Positions 11,290 through 23,810 of a stretch of 64,000 nucleotides of DNA are shown here, in pieces. Position numbers and translations under genes: made by a program. The stretch is from Cyclina sinensis (lineage: Eukaryota; Mollusca; Bivalvia; Venerida; Veneridae). The notes under the pieces are model-generated. The model saw only the letters and a list, made by a program, of their open reading frames with translations, was not told the DNA's origin and made no database searches. Where the stretch lies: NCBI GenBank assembly GCA_012932295.1, contig JAAONU010000001.1, positions 53,560,901 to 53,624,900 of the forward strand. The letters are read 5' to 3'. Within the stretch, counting starts at the first letter, position 1. Each line of letters starts with the position of its first letter.

Positions 11290-13015
11290 TTATCAGTCTT
11301 CCTTCCTTTTTCTTTGCAAAGCCGTTTCACTATTTCAGCATGCTTTCTAAACCTGCTTCACTGTTACAGCATGCTTTCTAAAGCTGTTTCACTCTTTCAG
11401 TATGCTTTCTAAAGCTGTTTCAATGTTTCGTTATGCTTTCTAAAGCTGTTTCACTCTTTTAGTATGTTTTCTAAAGCTTTTTCACTGTTACAGCATGCTT
11501 TCTAAAGCTGTTTCACTGTTTCAGTATGTTTTCTAAAGCCGTTTCACTGTTTCAGCATGCTTTCTCAACCTGCTTCACTGTTTCAGTATGCTTTGTAAAG
11601 CTGTTTCATTGTTTCAGCGTGCTTTCTAAAGTTGTTTCAGTAAGTTTTCTAAAGCTGTTTTAGTGTTACACTATGCTTTTTTAAGCTGTTTCACTGTAAC
11701 AGCATGCTTTCTTAAGCTGTTTCCCCTGTACCAGCATGCTTTGTTAAGCTGATTCGCTGTTTTAGTTTGCTTTCTAAAGCCGTTTCACTATTTCAGTATG
11801 ATTTTTAAAGCTGTTTCACTGTTTCAGTATGCCTTCTTAAGCTGTTTCACTGTTACAGCATGCTTTCTAAATCTGTTTCACTGTTACAGCATGCTTTCTT
11901 AAGCTGTTTCACTGTTACAACATGCTTTCTAAAGTTGTTTCAGTATGTTTTCTAAAGCTGTGTCACTGTTAAAGTATGCTTTTTTAAGCTGTTTCACTGT
12001 TTCAGCATGCTTTCTAAAGCGGTTTCACTGTTTCAATATGCTTTCTAAAGCTGTTTCACTGTTACAGAATGCTTTATAAAGCTGTTTCACTGTTACAGCA
12101 TGCTTTTTAAAGCGGTTTCACTGTTTCAGCATACTTTCTTAAGCTGTTTCACTCTTACAGCATGCTTTATAAAGTTGTTTCAGTATGTTTTCTAAAGCTG
12201 TGTCACTGTTGAAGTATGCTTTTTTAAGCTGTTTCACTGTTACAGCATGCTTTCTAAAGCGGTTTCACTGTTTCAGTATGCTTTCTAAAGCTGTTTCACT
12301 GTTACAGAATGCTTTATAAAGCTGTTTCACTGTTACAGCATGCTTTCTAAATCTGTTTCACTGTTACAGCATGCTTTCTTAAGCTGTTTCACTGTTACAA
12401 CATGCTTTCTAAAGTTGTTTCAGTATGTTTTCTAAAGCTGTGTCACTGTTAAAGTATGCTTTTCTAAGCTGTTTCACTGTTTCAGCATGCTTTCTAAAGC
12501 GGTTTCACTGTTTCAGTATGCTTTCTAAAGCTGTTTCACTGTTACAGAATGCTTTATAAAGCTGTTTCACTGTTACAGCATGCTTTCTAAACCTGTTTCA
12601 ATGTTTCAGCATTCTTTTTAAAGCCTTTTCACTGTTTCAACATGCTTTCGAAAGCTGTTTCACTCTTTCAGAATGTTTCCAAAGCTGTTTCACTGTTTCA
12701 TTATGCTTTCTAAAGCTGTTTCATTGTTTCATTATTCTTTCTAAAACTGTTTCATCGTTCATTATGCTCTCTAAAGCTGTTTCACTCTTTCAGAATGTTT
12801 TCTAAAGCTGTTTCACTGTTTCATTATGCTTTCTAAAGCTGTTTCATTGTTTCATTATTCTTTCTAAAGCTGTTTCATTGTTACAGCATGCTTTCTAAAG
12901 CTGTTTCACTCTTTCAGTATGCTTTCTAAAGCTGTTTCATTGTTTCATTATGCTTTCTAAAGCTGTTTCACTCTTTCAGTATGTTTTCTAAAGCTGTTCA
13001 GTATCCTTTTTAAAA
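11290..13015. repeat. 31-bp minisatellite array (~55 copies) with 240-bp higher-order repeat
   Basis: The monomer is a variant of AGCATGCTTTCTAAAGCTG followed by TTTCACTGTTTC, 31 bp. It repeats for ~1.7 kb with point variation (CTAAAG/TTAAG/ATAAAG, TTTC/TTAC). Between about 11821 and 12640 the variants recur in register every 240 bp: the segments at 11941, 12181 and 12421 are nearly identical line for line. 240 equals seven 31-bp monomers plus one 23-bp monomer lacking 8 bp (the GTTGTTTCAGTATG junction). The flanking parts are single-order and more diverged. No open frame crosses the whole array and no spacers exist between repeats, so it is neither a coding repeat nor CRISPR. Confidence 0.95.
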
Positions 13016-15041
13016 TGTTTTCTGTTAGTGTTAAAACCGGAAATCATTATCAGCTTAGTAAGCTAAGTCAATAGAAGTATAATGCTTGAGAAATAATCAA
13101 TCAAATTCTGAAGGAATCGGTTCTGTCATCAGTCTCTTACGAAATGCTTCATATTGACGAGAGGGACCTATTTCACTCGTCCAGTTTAATACTTTGAGAT
13201 GTTATATAACCCTTGGGATTTTTCTCCGAGAAATAATGCAACAAGTAAAGAGATGTGACTGTCTCACATGTGTTTCCAGAATAAAAATTTGATCTACGTA
13301 ATACAAGGACTAAAAAGATGCAAAGTCTCAAATGTATTTCCTAGAAGCAATAGATATTTACTCTGTCTAGTTAAGTACCGAGGTGTCTCTGTTAAATCTC
13401 TCTAGAACACTTCTATAAATCCTGTACAAAATCGATTTGAAACAAGGAACACAAAATAATAGCTGTTTATTTAAGACTAATGTTGAGCGGATCTGTTGAC
13501 GTTTTTGTAAACTAAAACAAACCTCTCGGTGTATACCAGCATCAGATTACAATAAACAATATTGTTTCTCAGAATACAGCGGGCTTTGAAGAGCATGGAA
13601 ACTATGTGTGCTAGGAAGCTGTGGTATCTAAAACAAAGGATTTTATGGAAACTCTGTTTTAAGATAGCTCTAGTATTTAAAAAAAGAGTCATTATCGATA
13701 CTCTTGAGGTAGCTGTAGTTCAAGGAAACACTACTTTAAGATATCTGTAGTTGTTATTGCACCATGGCGCACAGAAATTCTTTCATCGTAGTTTACTGTT
13801 ATCTAGTTTAGGTTTTCAACCCTTAATGCTAATCCTTAATGTAGAAGATTGGCAAAAATATCGCACCGGGTTATAAGAAGCTGGACCAGAGTATCAGACC
13901 TTATATAGCAAATATATATCGAATTGTTTTTCAGCATCATAAACTATCGGGATGGGCTAGAAGTCACCGGCAAACGCTGTAGTTTTAATTAGAACGATTT
14001 GATTTAATTTAATTTAATAAGACTAATTTACTATTCACACTTCTGTACTTGTGTGGTGAAACAATTGTTTTGGGACATGATATTTAAAAGGTTTCAGTAA
14101 GAAAAGAACGAAAATAACATGTAAAAATTTTACAGTTACCAGGCGAAAACAAGTATTCAGATACTTAAGAATTTCAGTTGAGGTCCTTTTTACAACCGAT
14201 TTATCAGTCAGTCCAGTTCTGATAATTAATGTATACGATGTAGGCATGTATGGACAGACATTACTTTGAAATAAAATTTTTAGTTTTCCTGCTTTAAACT
14301 ACACACGTTTCAATATTTCCTTTTTTAAATCATACAAAAGAAAAGATTTTTTTTCACTGCCTGTTATTATTATTATTATTATTAAGTTTGCCTCTTAATA
14401 TACAGAAAAGACTTAAAAAGGAATTAATGCTGGCAGGGACATTAAGTGGACGATCCAAGATTCATGTTTTGATTGGGATAATGTAGCCTGGACAAAATAC
14501 GTGAGACGCTAACACATTGATTAGTTTATATCTAAACACTTAACCTATTAGTTCAAATGTATTTTGGAAATGTTAAAAGACTCCGAAATTCCCTCTTAAA
14601 TAAGTAACTTTTATCAAATCATTTTCTTATTTTCACAATCACATACCTTCTCAATTCTTTTTCTTGATATCAATATATATTTTTGAATTCAGTAGGCAAA
14701 GATATGACGAATGTTGTCTGCTGTAAATGTACCACTGAAATGAGTCTCATTTGTAAATCAGCATGTCAGTCAGGCCAAAGTTTTCATATTATTCATAACA
14801 TATGACAAATTTATATTGAACATTCCATCCGATATCAAAGCAGTTTTGTCAAGCGTTGAAATTGCCATTCAAATGCCTACCTCAGACATCTGTATGCCAT
14901 TTTCACAAACGTGTCGAAATCAAAACACCGTATTCTTACATGTATTTCGCATTTTGGATATGTACACTTATTTCACGTGACATAAAATACTTTTATTACA
15001 CTATCAACAATTCACCATAACTCAAGTGTTTTCTATTGTTT
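13016..15041. other. no gene seen
   Basis: AT-rich with a short ATT microsatellite at about 14365-14383 and a TTTAA-type repeat near 14000-14020. A segment near 14490-14570 (GTGAGACGCTAAC ... TTAGTTCAA) resembles 19205-19270 and, more weakly, 20255-20280. This suggests more local duplication than the clear 15.3/22.3 kb pair. Confidence 0.5.
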
Positions 15042-15055
15042 TAGAAGTCAATACA
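15042..15055. repeat. target-site duplication, left copy (SINE)
   Basis: TAGAAGTCAATACA, identical to 15248-15261 and directly flanking the SINE. Confidence 0.85.
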
Positions 15056-15247
15056 GGAGGAGCAGTGGTCGAGGGATTAGAGTGCCGTACTCCCGATCCG
15101 AAGGTTGCTGGTGCGAATCCCACCAGGGGTGAGAGTTGACACTGATTTTCCGCATTTCTCACTTTCGGCGCTAGTACTGGTTTGAACCCAGGAAGTTGTA
15201 AGAACTTTTTTACCAATCGATGTAAAATAAATAAGTTTAAACTATAC
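15056..15247 (+). mobile_element. tRNA-derived SINE with intact target-site duplication
   Basis: A 192-bp insertion bracketed by a 14-bp perfect direct repeat (15042-15055 and 15248-15261). Its 5' part looks like a tRNA: a box-A-like GCAGTGGTCGAGGG near 15061 and a box-B-like GGTGCGAATCC near 15110, one change from the GGTTCGANTCC consensus, as expected for an internal RNA polymerase III promoter. A tRNA-unrelated body follows and the element ends in a short A-rich tail (AAAATAAATAAG). It would be mobilised in trans by a LINE. The paralogous segment at ~22.3 kb lacks it, so it inserted after that duplication. Parent tRNA is uncertain; serine- or leucine-like by eye. Confidence 0.85.
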
Positions 15248-15261
15248 TAGAAGTCAATACA
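15248..15261. repeat. target-site duplication, right copy (SINE)
   Basis: TAGAAGTCAATACA, a perfect match to 15042-15055. Confidence 0.85.
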
Positions 15262-16170
15262 ATTTTTATTGGCACCTGATGACATTTCTCCGATGTCTTA
15301 TCTAAATCTATATGCTGCTTCCCTGAAGTCAGTTTAATCTCATGGTTTATATTGCATTTCTTTACAATGATTTTAAACTGAACATTTTTATAGAGAAAAC
15401 AAAGTGACGTGTTTAAATGTCCTGGCTGCAAATTCAACATCAGCATTTGAAATTATTGACAACGATATAAAAAGCATAATATATTGTTATACCCGTCAAG
15501 CTGACAAACTATTTTTGCTTGTAAAAAGATGTCTGTCTGTTTATCATGGTTTACGGCCCTTTTTTTTAGAAAAAGTATACATTTCGTATCCACATTATTG
15601 TCATTTATGTTTTGGAGAGCTATCAAGTTAGTTCGTTTATCGAATAACCAGCCGCTCATGAAAGTAAAGTTCAGAAATTACCAGACGTTTTTGCAAAATA
15701 ATATAAATGAAAGACTTATATTTGCAGTTACTGTTACACTGTACGAGTAGCGAACTCGCAGTTACATAGGAATTTAACGGGTTGTCTTTCCGCCAACTGT
15801 ACGAAATCTGATTCTTTATTCACAAAAAAGCACTTAATCATCTCGTTCATTAAAACTTGATTTGCCTCCTATAGGATCCTATTAGCAACACACGAAGTGA
15901 GGAAATGAGACAAAAACGAGACGCATGATTACACCTTCCGTTAAAATCTGCAGCGCTTAACACCCACAGTTTGCGTAGGACCATATTGTCTTCTATAAAT
16001 TGAAGGGGCGATATCGACAGCGATGTGATTCCTTTTATAGATTAATTTGAGTACAGTCTAATGGGGGTGGGGCAGTTTGGGAGTGATAAATTAACGTAGA
16101 TTTTCATCACTAGAAGGAAATAACCATTTGGAAGAAAATTGCAATTAAGAAAGAATAACAAGTTTAGGAT
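15262..16170. repeat. segmental duplication, copy 1 (partner 22338-23810)
   Basis: Collinear similarity to 22338-23810. Shared anchors are TTGGCACCTGATGACATTTC (15270 / 22339), AGAGAAAACAAAGTGA (15393 / 22465), GACAAACT near 15501 / 22582, TAGGAATTTAA.GGGTT (15766 / 23439), CTTAACACCCAC (15957 / 23594) and TTTGGAAGAAAATT.CA.TTAAG (16126 / 23753). Copy 2 holds more sequence between the anchors. No coding potential is apparent in either copy. A weaker third resemblance lies at 33225-33270. Confidence 0.75.
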
Positions 16171-16321
16171 TTGTCCTTATATTTAACATTCAACATGGTC
16201 AACATTCAGATAGAAAACATATAATAGTTTGTATTCTCATGTCATTCATGGATTTAATCTAAGTCAATGCCACTCAAATAAGAAATGCATCAAATCAAAT
16301 CAGATTTAGAACTAAAACAAG

Positions 16322-16885
16322 TAGAGTGCTTGGACCAACGCTCGGCGTAAATCTATTTCTTCACGGAATTGATCTGATTTAAAACTCTTCTTTAATTCGA
16401 GTTTAGTGTCATTTCGTCTATCTTTTCACGGTTCTCCATCACGTGACTTAAGCTTAGCAGACGGAAGGGGATCCCATTGGATAAAACATACAAAACGCAT
16501 TTTTTTTTCTACGCTAGATTATGTACATCCGCTGTTTGATACGCAATGAATAGAAACAATCTATTTAATACTTTATTCATTTTGTGTTCAAGAAAGGTTC
16601 TTTGCATAATTACAAAAGCTTTCTTTTTGAAAGGTCGCCGATCAGGTCATCTACGGTACGCCGAGCATTGGTACAATTTTGTGCAAACCGCACATTTTTT
16701 ACTCGGTCTATTTATAGCCTGCCCTTTTGTTTACGTCACGGTTGTTTCACATGGGGAAACTTCGTAAGGATTTAGCAAAGTTTACTCTTGAATATAATTA
16801 GTTCATAACATGAAATGAGTAATTTGTTTAGTCTCTTCAAAGAAATTCCTTTGATTTTACGCCAAGCATTGGTCTGACCACTCTA
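16322..16885. mobile_element. MITE with imperfect ~30-bp terminal inverted repeats
   Basis: The left end TAGAGTGCTTGGACCAACGC (16322 onward, then TCGGCGTAAATC) is matched in inverted orientation by the right end finishing CCACTCTA at 16885 (GATTTTACGCCAAGCATTGGTCTGA...). About 24 of 30 bases agree. Both ends finish in TA, consistent with a TA target as used by Tc1/mariner or PIF-like elements. An internal relative of the end motif (TACGCCGAGCATTGGTAC, 16656) is present. The ~560 bp interior has no transposase ORF, so this is a non-autonomous element. Confidence 0.6.
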
Positions 16886-19630
16886 GTGCCGTCAAACTAT
16901 ATTATAGTTGTTCTGTAAACAAGAAACGTTTGTTTAGAAAAAAAAAACTTTCTCATACTTGAGAAAAGACAAACAAATCATTTTTTGGCATTTTATTAAG
17001 AGTGCGAATATATTGTTAAATGATATGAGTTAGACATTAATCACGTTTAGAGCTTAGGCATGAGTAACAAAAGCAGAATTTGATATCGACTGTCAAAAAT
17101 GACACGGATGTTTCTTGACAAAAAACTGTAAACAATTAGGTCAAACAAAATCAACTTGATCCCAACACCCTGAAAGTATGCGTCTTTAAAAAACAGAGCT
17201 TCGTATAAAATTTACGGACCGTATTTACGTCCACAAATTTCCGTTTGTAAAACTCTTCAGTTATTAATACGCCTGAAGCTTATATAAAATTGCACGTGCG
17301 TATAAGATTCACACGGTGTGAAGCTTACGTAGGTATGAAGCTTTTGACTCACATAGCATTTGCAACTTGTGTAAAGCAAGTTAATACATCAGTGAAATTT
17401 TGGCAGGTTTTGCTGTGCCAAGGTCTTGTAAGCCTCATTTTGAAAATTATATATACGTTTCAAGGTTTAATTCTGAGTAATGTGACCTTAACGTGTCAGC
17501 CGCAGTTGAATTGATTTTATCAAGTGAAGGTGGCCTTTTCCAATTAATGTAAAATTGTTAACAAATAGAGGCCATATTTAGTCTAAATGTTTTAGTTAAA
17601 TTGACCGAGTTTAGAAAATTTTTATTTAAAAAGTACTTTGGAAATTAAAAGGAAGAAGCTTTTAAAACAAGAAAATGAGTAAGTGAATGTGATTTTTATT
17701 CATTATTTCACTTAAAGAATTAATGAATGTGATGGACTTGTGTTGGATGCTTGTAACACACACATCTCTTTAGATGAAACCGGTTAAGATTTATTTCAAA
17801 GAAGTTCTCAAAGATAGTATGAAACTGTATGAAATATAAATGATCTTATGAATTTACGTTCAATTGCTTACCTCAGAATTATGAAAAAAATGCATCGGTT
17901 CAAAAAATGGTATGCATCTTTGGGCATCCGCCTTTGTAAGCAGAGGAAATTTGGATATTGTAAGTATACTTCATCAAAATGTTGTGCATTGCCTAGACGT
18001 GATATTCATTTTACTTGAAGTAGAATTGTGGTTAATAAAAGTTGAACGTAATAAACATTTATGCAAACATTTCATAAACGTCTGTTCATAAGCTTTGGGG
18101 AATATTCATCCAAATTCTGCTAATTATTCAGTCTCTTATGACAAACTTCGTACTGCAAAAATATGATCTCTTTTTTAAATGTATTCTCACGAACTTGTAA
18201 AGATTTACCCCATTTAACCAATGCAAGGATTGGAAGCAGACTGTGATAAACTTTATCATTATCACTGTAAACTGCATTTAAAGTAGCTGTGGTCATTCAA
18301 GTATGGCGATCAAGAATTATTTGAAAGTTTCCGTAAATTTCTAGACTGTTTTAAGATGACGTCCCTTACACTAGTCAGAGCACTGAACTGAAGAGCTTTG
18401 AATTAGAGTTAACCAACCACAAGTCGTTGTTTATCAAATCATAGCGTTTGCCAGCTTTTTTTCCCCAAACATAAGTATCACGAATAACACTGTAAAACGA
18501 AGTGAAAGGTTAATTCCAATGTCTATAGACTAATGGTGCCTTTTCTTGGACATGATATTAAAAAAGCCCCTGAACAAATAAACGAACATATGCATTACAA
18601 TGAAAACATTCCATGTCTCCAATCATGCACCTTCACTACCACAGCTGTAGATAGTTTGTTTTAATTATCCTTCAGAAGTATCACAGTGCTATTTAACACG
18701 ATGATTTTCAGTTACACCATTTATGGGAGCTAATATTGATATGATCCATGTAAACATTTGTAATGTTTCTACTTAACACTTAAGATGTGGGATTTTATTT
18801 CTTGCTCTACCACTATGAAAAAATATTATGTGCCTTCCGATATTGACAACACTTAAAATCATTTGAAAAAAAGGTTCGTAAAATGAGTAACATCGTGTGT
18901 GCTGTGAAAGCGTTTCTGACACAACATGTTACATAAGTATTCTTCAGATATTTCGGTACTTTGTCATGTAAAAAGAGGTTGCCATTTACTTACAACGTTT
19001 TTTTCTCTCACAATATGTCTAGACCTCCTAACTCAATGTTAAACAGTTCTTTAAACTATATAAAAATACAAGAAGCTTAAATCAATCTAAAATAAATCTT
19101 TGCCCCCCCCTTTGATGGAAAGAGCATGACTAATCATTTAGTTAATCATCTTGGATTTATATGGTGACTGTGAAAATGTTTTAGCATAACACAGCAAGAC
19201 AGAATCCGTGAGACGTTATGTCAGAGATAGTTTATTGTTAAATACCTAAAGATATTAGTTCAATTGTTCTTTTTTTGAGATTGTTTACGGATCTAGATTT
19301 TCTTCTTATATTTTCCAGCAAACTCATTTATGAATTTAAACATTTTTATTTGAATTACTTTTGAAGTTTTGTTAGTTAAAAACAACAGTCAAAACCAGTA
19401 AAAAAGCTATTTGTTTGCAAACGAATCTGAATTGCACGATGTGACATAATCACAAAATTTACTCTCATACTAAAATGCTGAAGTTCTTTTTCTCAAAATC
19501 AGTTTTCATTTCGTAAATCTTTTAATTGATATGACAAAATACTACGGCATTCGCTTGTTTTATCGGACTCAGCTGGGACGTTATGAACTATGCGTGTATC
19601 TCTTAAGACAGTGTCATAATGAACAAGCAA
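16886..19630. other. no gene seen
   Basis: AT-rich, unannotatable; chance ORFs only. A poly-C/T tract lies near 19100-19115. Confidence 0.5.
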
Positions 19631-19639
19631 AACGTTCAA

Positions 19640-19870
19640 ATGAACGTAAAGCCGCCCTCTCCCCGGGGGCGCTGACCTTTGACCCCGTGACCTCTAATTT
19701 GGTCTGGCTGGTAGAGCTCATCAAGGTGTATACACCAGTGAAGTTTAGAGGCTGTAGGTGAAAAGCCTTCCGTGTTATGGTCAAGATTAAAGTTTTGTGA
19801 CAAACATATTGACTGACCAAAATCAATATACTCACTCTGGGGGCAAAGCAGACGCCCGTTTATTTGCGTT
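19640..19870. repeat. decayed repeat with nuclear-receptor-like half-sites
   Basis: A GC-richer island in AT-rich DNA containing GCGCTGACCTTTGACCCCGTGACCTC and later AAGCCTTCCGTGTTATGG, CAAACATATTGACTGACC and CTCTGGGGGCAAAGCAG. It resembles a single decayed unit of the TGACCTTTGACC-type repeats seen at 45.4-47.8 kb. Minus-strand ORFs here are shadows of the repeat. Confidence 0.4.
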
Positions 19871-22337
19871 ATACACATTACTTTTAAAGATTTGACATTA
19901 ACTCAATCTAAAATGACCTGGTTTCATTCCTTTTTTTGTTTCGTCAAACTATTGACAAGAAACACAACAACATTTTAAACCTCATTTCACAGTATAGTTG
20001 ATGGAATCGCCGGTGACAAAATAAGCAGATTAATTTAGATTTAACTCTAGAAATGTTTCCTTAAATCGATTTAAGTCTTTTTAATTCTACAATTGTCATG
20101 AATGCAATTTGTGTGAAAAGCATGGCATTTTAATTAAAAAGAGCATAACAAATTTATCACTCTCGACTATGCAACAGTACAACAGGGTATATGCAGAGTT
20201 AGATTATTCTGGGTTCACATAGTGAATATTTTGCAAGTACTGAAAATTCAAAGCTCTGAGACGCTAACGTTGTTACCATCTTAATATCAGAGAACACTGT
20301 ACAGAAATCAACAGAATTGTTCAGTTTGATATGCAAACTTTTCCAGCAAGATTACATGAGCCTTAAAAAAAGTTCAAACATGAATAAAAGTAATAACTTT
20401 ATTATTGGTAGTATATATTTCGTATTGTGATCCTGTGAAAAACATGTTTAAAATGAAGATATTCATTAAAAAGAAGTATCTTGAAAAGATATGCGGGCGT
20501 GGTACAAAGACACATATAATGGGAAAGTTTACACTGACAGTTTGAGTAAAAGTACTGAAGCATCAGTTAACGTACTGGCTTTTGTTGGAATTTGGCGGGA
20601 AATGTGCTGGCGCAGAAAACGTTTTTTATTCAGGTTCTATCTAATCTTTGTGTAAGTAATGGCGTTGGTCCATTTGAGCGAAAGGCACGATATTTAACAC
20701 AGAAATTTCTTTCGAAACTTAAGACCCTAAGATACGGTCACTTTCAACTAAAACATTTATCTATTAGCGTAAAGAACAAGTTATCAAATTTCACATTAAC
20801 CCGTGAACAGGAATTAATTCAGTATGGTGTAGACAGAATGCTGGATGGTTTATAATTACAACATCTTGTACAGCAATATATATTGTCAAGAAAACATATC
20901 AAAAGATAATTTAAGCTCGGGTTCATAACGAGTTTTGTTTGTTGTAGATGTTCGTCTGAGATAAATAATGTGGGGATCCACGTGATCGTAAATGATACTA
21001 AGCACGACAATGAAGACCGACAAACTTTTTTCTCAGTTGTGCATTCTATGCCATACTAAAAGGGTTTTCAAGAGCGATATGTACTGGGGCCAGATTCCTT
21101 TTATTTTTGATTCAGATGTATTTGAGGGTTTTAAAAACAAGACACTTTTTTAGAATTTGCAATAGTAATCATCAATGTTCAATTGTTTAATGTTGTGTTG
21201 TGTCGTATATTCAAGATCATGATGGGTACATAGCCTCTTTATGGTTTCTCTGTAGAGAACGATGATAACTTACACATCCTCTACTACAACTCGTCTGATG
21301 AAGCGATGAACTGACGGACAGACGCAATATTAACATGTAGTCACTTCCGGTGAGATATCGGTTGGGGACTAAAATAACACCAGACAAATCGCAATAACGA
21401 TTCAGCTCCTTATAATAAACACAAAAAATGACCGTTAAAAAAGTTTAGGACAAATTTTGACGTTAACCAAGCCGAAAACCATAACACTAGTTTACGTATA
21501 ACGTGTATTAAATTTTATGTCAACGTCACACTTAAAACATACTAAAATTCAAAAACGAAATTGTCTCTCAAACTTATGCTATAGTACACGTGATAGAAAT
21601 TACGTCCATAAATAACGTATCAAGAAGAAACTTAATGAGAATGTCGTACAGAATTTTATCCTAATATTTTCCTCCAAAATATTTCAAATTCAAGAAAAGT
21701 TTAGACTTAATACTCGATTAATATTCTGAATTTCAAACTTTTAATTTTAGGTCCGACGTTTTACCTTTCCGGCACTTCCTTTCACTCAAGCAATTATACT
21801 GGTTAAAATAGGTCATTAAGGTTTTAAAAATAAAGTCTTGTGAGATCTGGTGTTTTTAGTTTGCAGTGGTAGGCGCAACTGTTATGATGCGCTGTTCTTT
21901 ACACTGACGTAAATGTTGTATACGCGCTATCAATCTGAAAATATGTCTCCAAAACGTTTTCAGTAAGCGTTGTATAATGTTTCTTCTCGTTACTGGTGAA
22001 AGGTTCATATGTATCTTGCTAAATTAGGTTTACTGATTCTTTTATGGCCATGCCAATTATACTACCACTTATAGTTTGATAGATCGGGCCTACTTTTAAA
22101 GTTTCAGGATTCAAAGGCCTACCTAAAACAATTACAGGGATATTTACATGCAATTCGAACACACGTGCCGAAGCGTATTCTGACATTTGCTTTATATTAT
22201 AGTTTTATATTCTCATATACATTTATGTAACATGACATAAGTGACTCAATGCATTGTCAGCATTGCTTAACGCATTGGATTGGTTTATTGTTGTAATCCA
22301 TTAACAGTTGATGAAATAAAGCCAAAATCACAGCTGT
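19871..22337. other. no gene seen
   Basis: AT-rich. The 87-codon open frame at 20592-20855 shows no recognisable motif and is of a length expected by chance. Confidence 0.5.
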
Positions 22338-23810
22338 AATTGGCACCTGATGACATTTCTCAGATATCTAAATTGAATCTTTCTCTTGTTTCGTTAAAAT
22401 CAGTTTATGCTTTGTTTTGTTTTTGCTTTTCTGCCCCAGGATTTTAGCCTACAGCGCTTTTTAAGAGAAAACAAAGTGATAAAACTAAATGTCGTAGGTA
22501 CAAATCCTACATAACGCTTTTAAAGTTATGGACAATACTATAAAATGATACGGGAAGAGGCATAACACCTTGCATTACATGACAAACTGGCTAATAAAAA
22601 CGTCGTTATAACGGATGAACTCAAGACATGGCGATTTTATTAAATTGTAAACAAAAAGTATTAAAGTGTGTTACTTCAAGTCTTAACTATAGACAAACGG
22701 ATGAAAAAGCAAATGTGAAAATATTAATAACTTGCCAAGTTCGAATGTTTATCAAGATCTATGAATCTTAAATACGTTGATATAAGGCGTTTTGAAAAAC
22801 GTGTTATGCCTGGGAGACCTTTATTGACTTGACAGTCTCAAAGCTGCCACTGTCATAGTTTAATCAGATCAGTTTTGATAACTTTCATAACATAACATGT
22901 TGTTACGGTCTAATACATACCTTCCTATAATTGCATTCTTGTTCTTAAGAATGTTTCAAAGATTTGCACTTAAAGAATTTGTCATGTGAAGAAGAGAAAT
23001 GTATTTCAAGTGCATTTTATTTGTAATTGGAAATACAAAACATATTCTTTGAAGAATGTCCTATGAAAAACTGCAAAGGTTTCAGAAATCTCCAGTTGGG
23101 TCAGCAGGGAATATTAAACTCAAGTAAAACAAGTAATCATAGCTGATTAAATCTTGAGAGATTAACAGTTATTAATGTCACGCGGCGCCTATCGCTTGAT
23201 TCACTAAATAACACGATGTATGGAAACAAATAACCAGTCTAAATGGAAATCAACATCCTAACAGACTGTTTCGTTTATTAAATACATTCTACATGTTTGG
23301 ACTTATTTAAAATCGTATTTGGCATTCTCCGTGTGCGTTGCTGAACCTGTTCAAATATGGTTGATGAATTCTTTTACGAGTCATACGTTTAAAACAAGTG
23401 TTTCTGTTTGGCGTAGCAGTTACGTCTTGCAATTGTGTAGGAATTTAAAGGGTTTTAAATTTGGTAATAAGCATTCTGAATTTACAAACCGGAACTTAAT
23501 GGCGTTGAACGAGGGCTTTCCTAAAAAAACCTAAAATAATCCACAATCGATGACTTGAAAACCAGACTAACTTTCTGTAATAATATTCCAATGCTTAACA
23601 CCCACTGTCACCGAAGGACTATTTCGTCTCCTATTACTTTTAGGGGAGAAAGAGATGTTTTTCCTCTACAGATTAATTCGAGCTCATCTAACAGGGAGGC
23701 GGAATTAATATTCCTAATAAATTTCTATTTCATTATTGAAAGGGTATTTCCATTTTGGAAGAAAATTACAGTTAAGAGGAAGAGAAAAATACTGAAATGA
23801 AGCTCTGTTA
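22338..23810. repeat. segmental duplication, copy 2 (partner 15262-16170)
   Basis: See the collinear anchors listed for copy 1. This copy lacks the SINE that precedes copy 1 and has ~600 bp more between the anchors at 22582 and 23439. No coding potential was recognised. Confidence 0.75.

Noticed and set aside
11290..13015. CRISPR-like array
   Set aside because: Monomers abut each other with no unique spacers, the repeat is imperfect, and the context is eukaryotic; it is a minisatellite.
15056..15130. Functional tRNA gene
   Set aside because: Box A and B are present but imperfect, no full cloverleaf is evident, and target duplications show a SINE.
15022..15216. 64-codon minus-strand ORF
   Set aside because: It lies across the SINE and is explained by that element.
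16546..16775. Overlapping plus-strand ORFs of 63-73 codons
   Set aside because: They lie inside the MITE, overlap each other in two frames and show no domain.
20592..20855. 87-codon plus-strand ORF
   Set aside because: No recognisable domain or conservation within the window; length compatible with chance.
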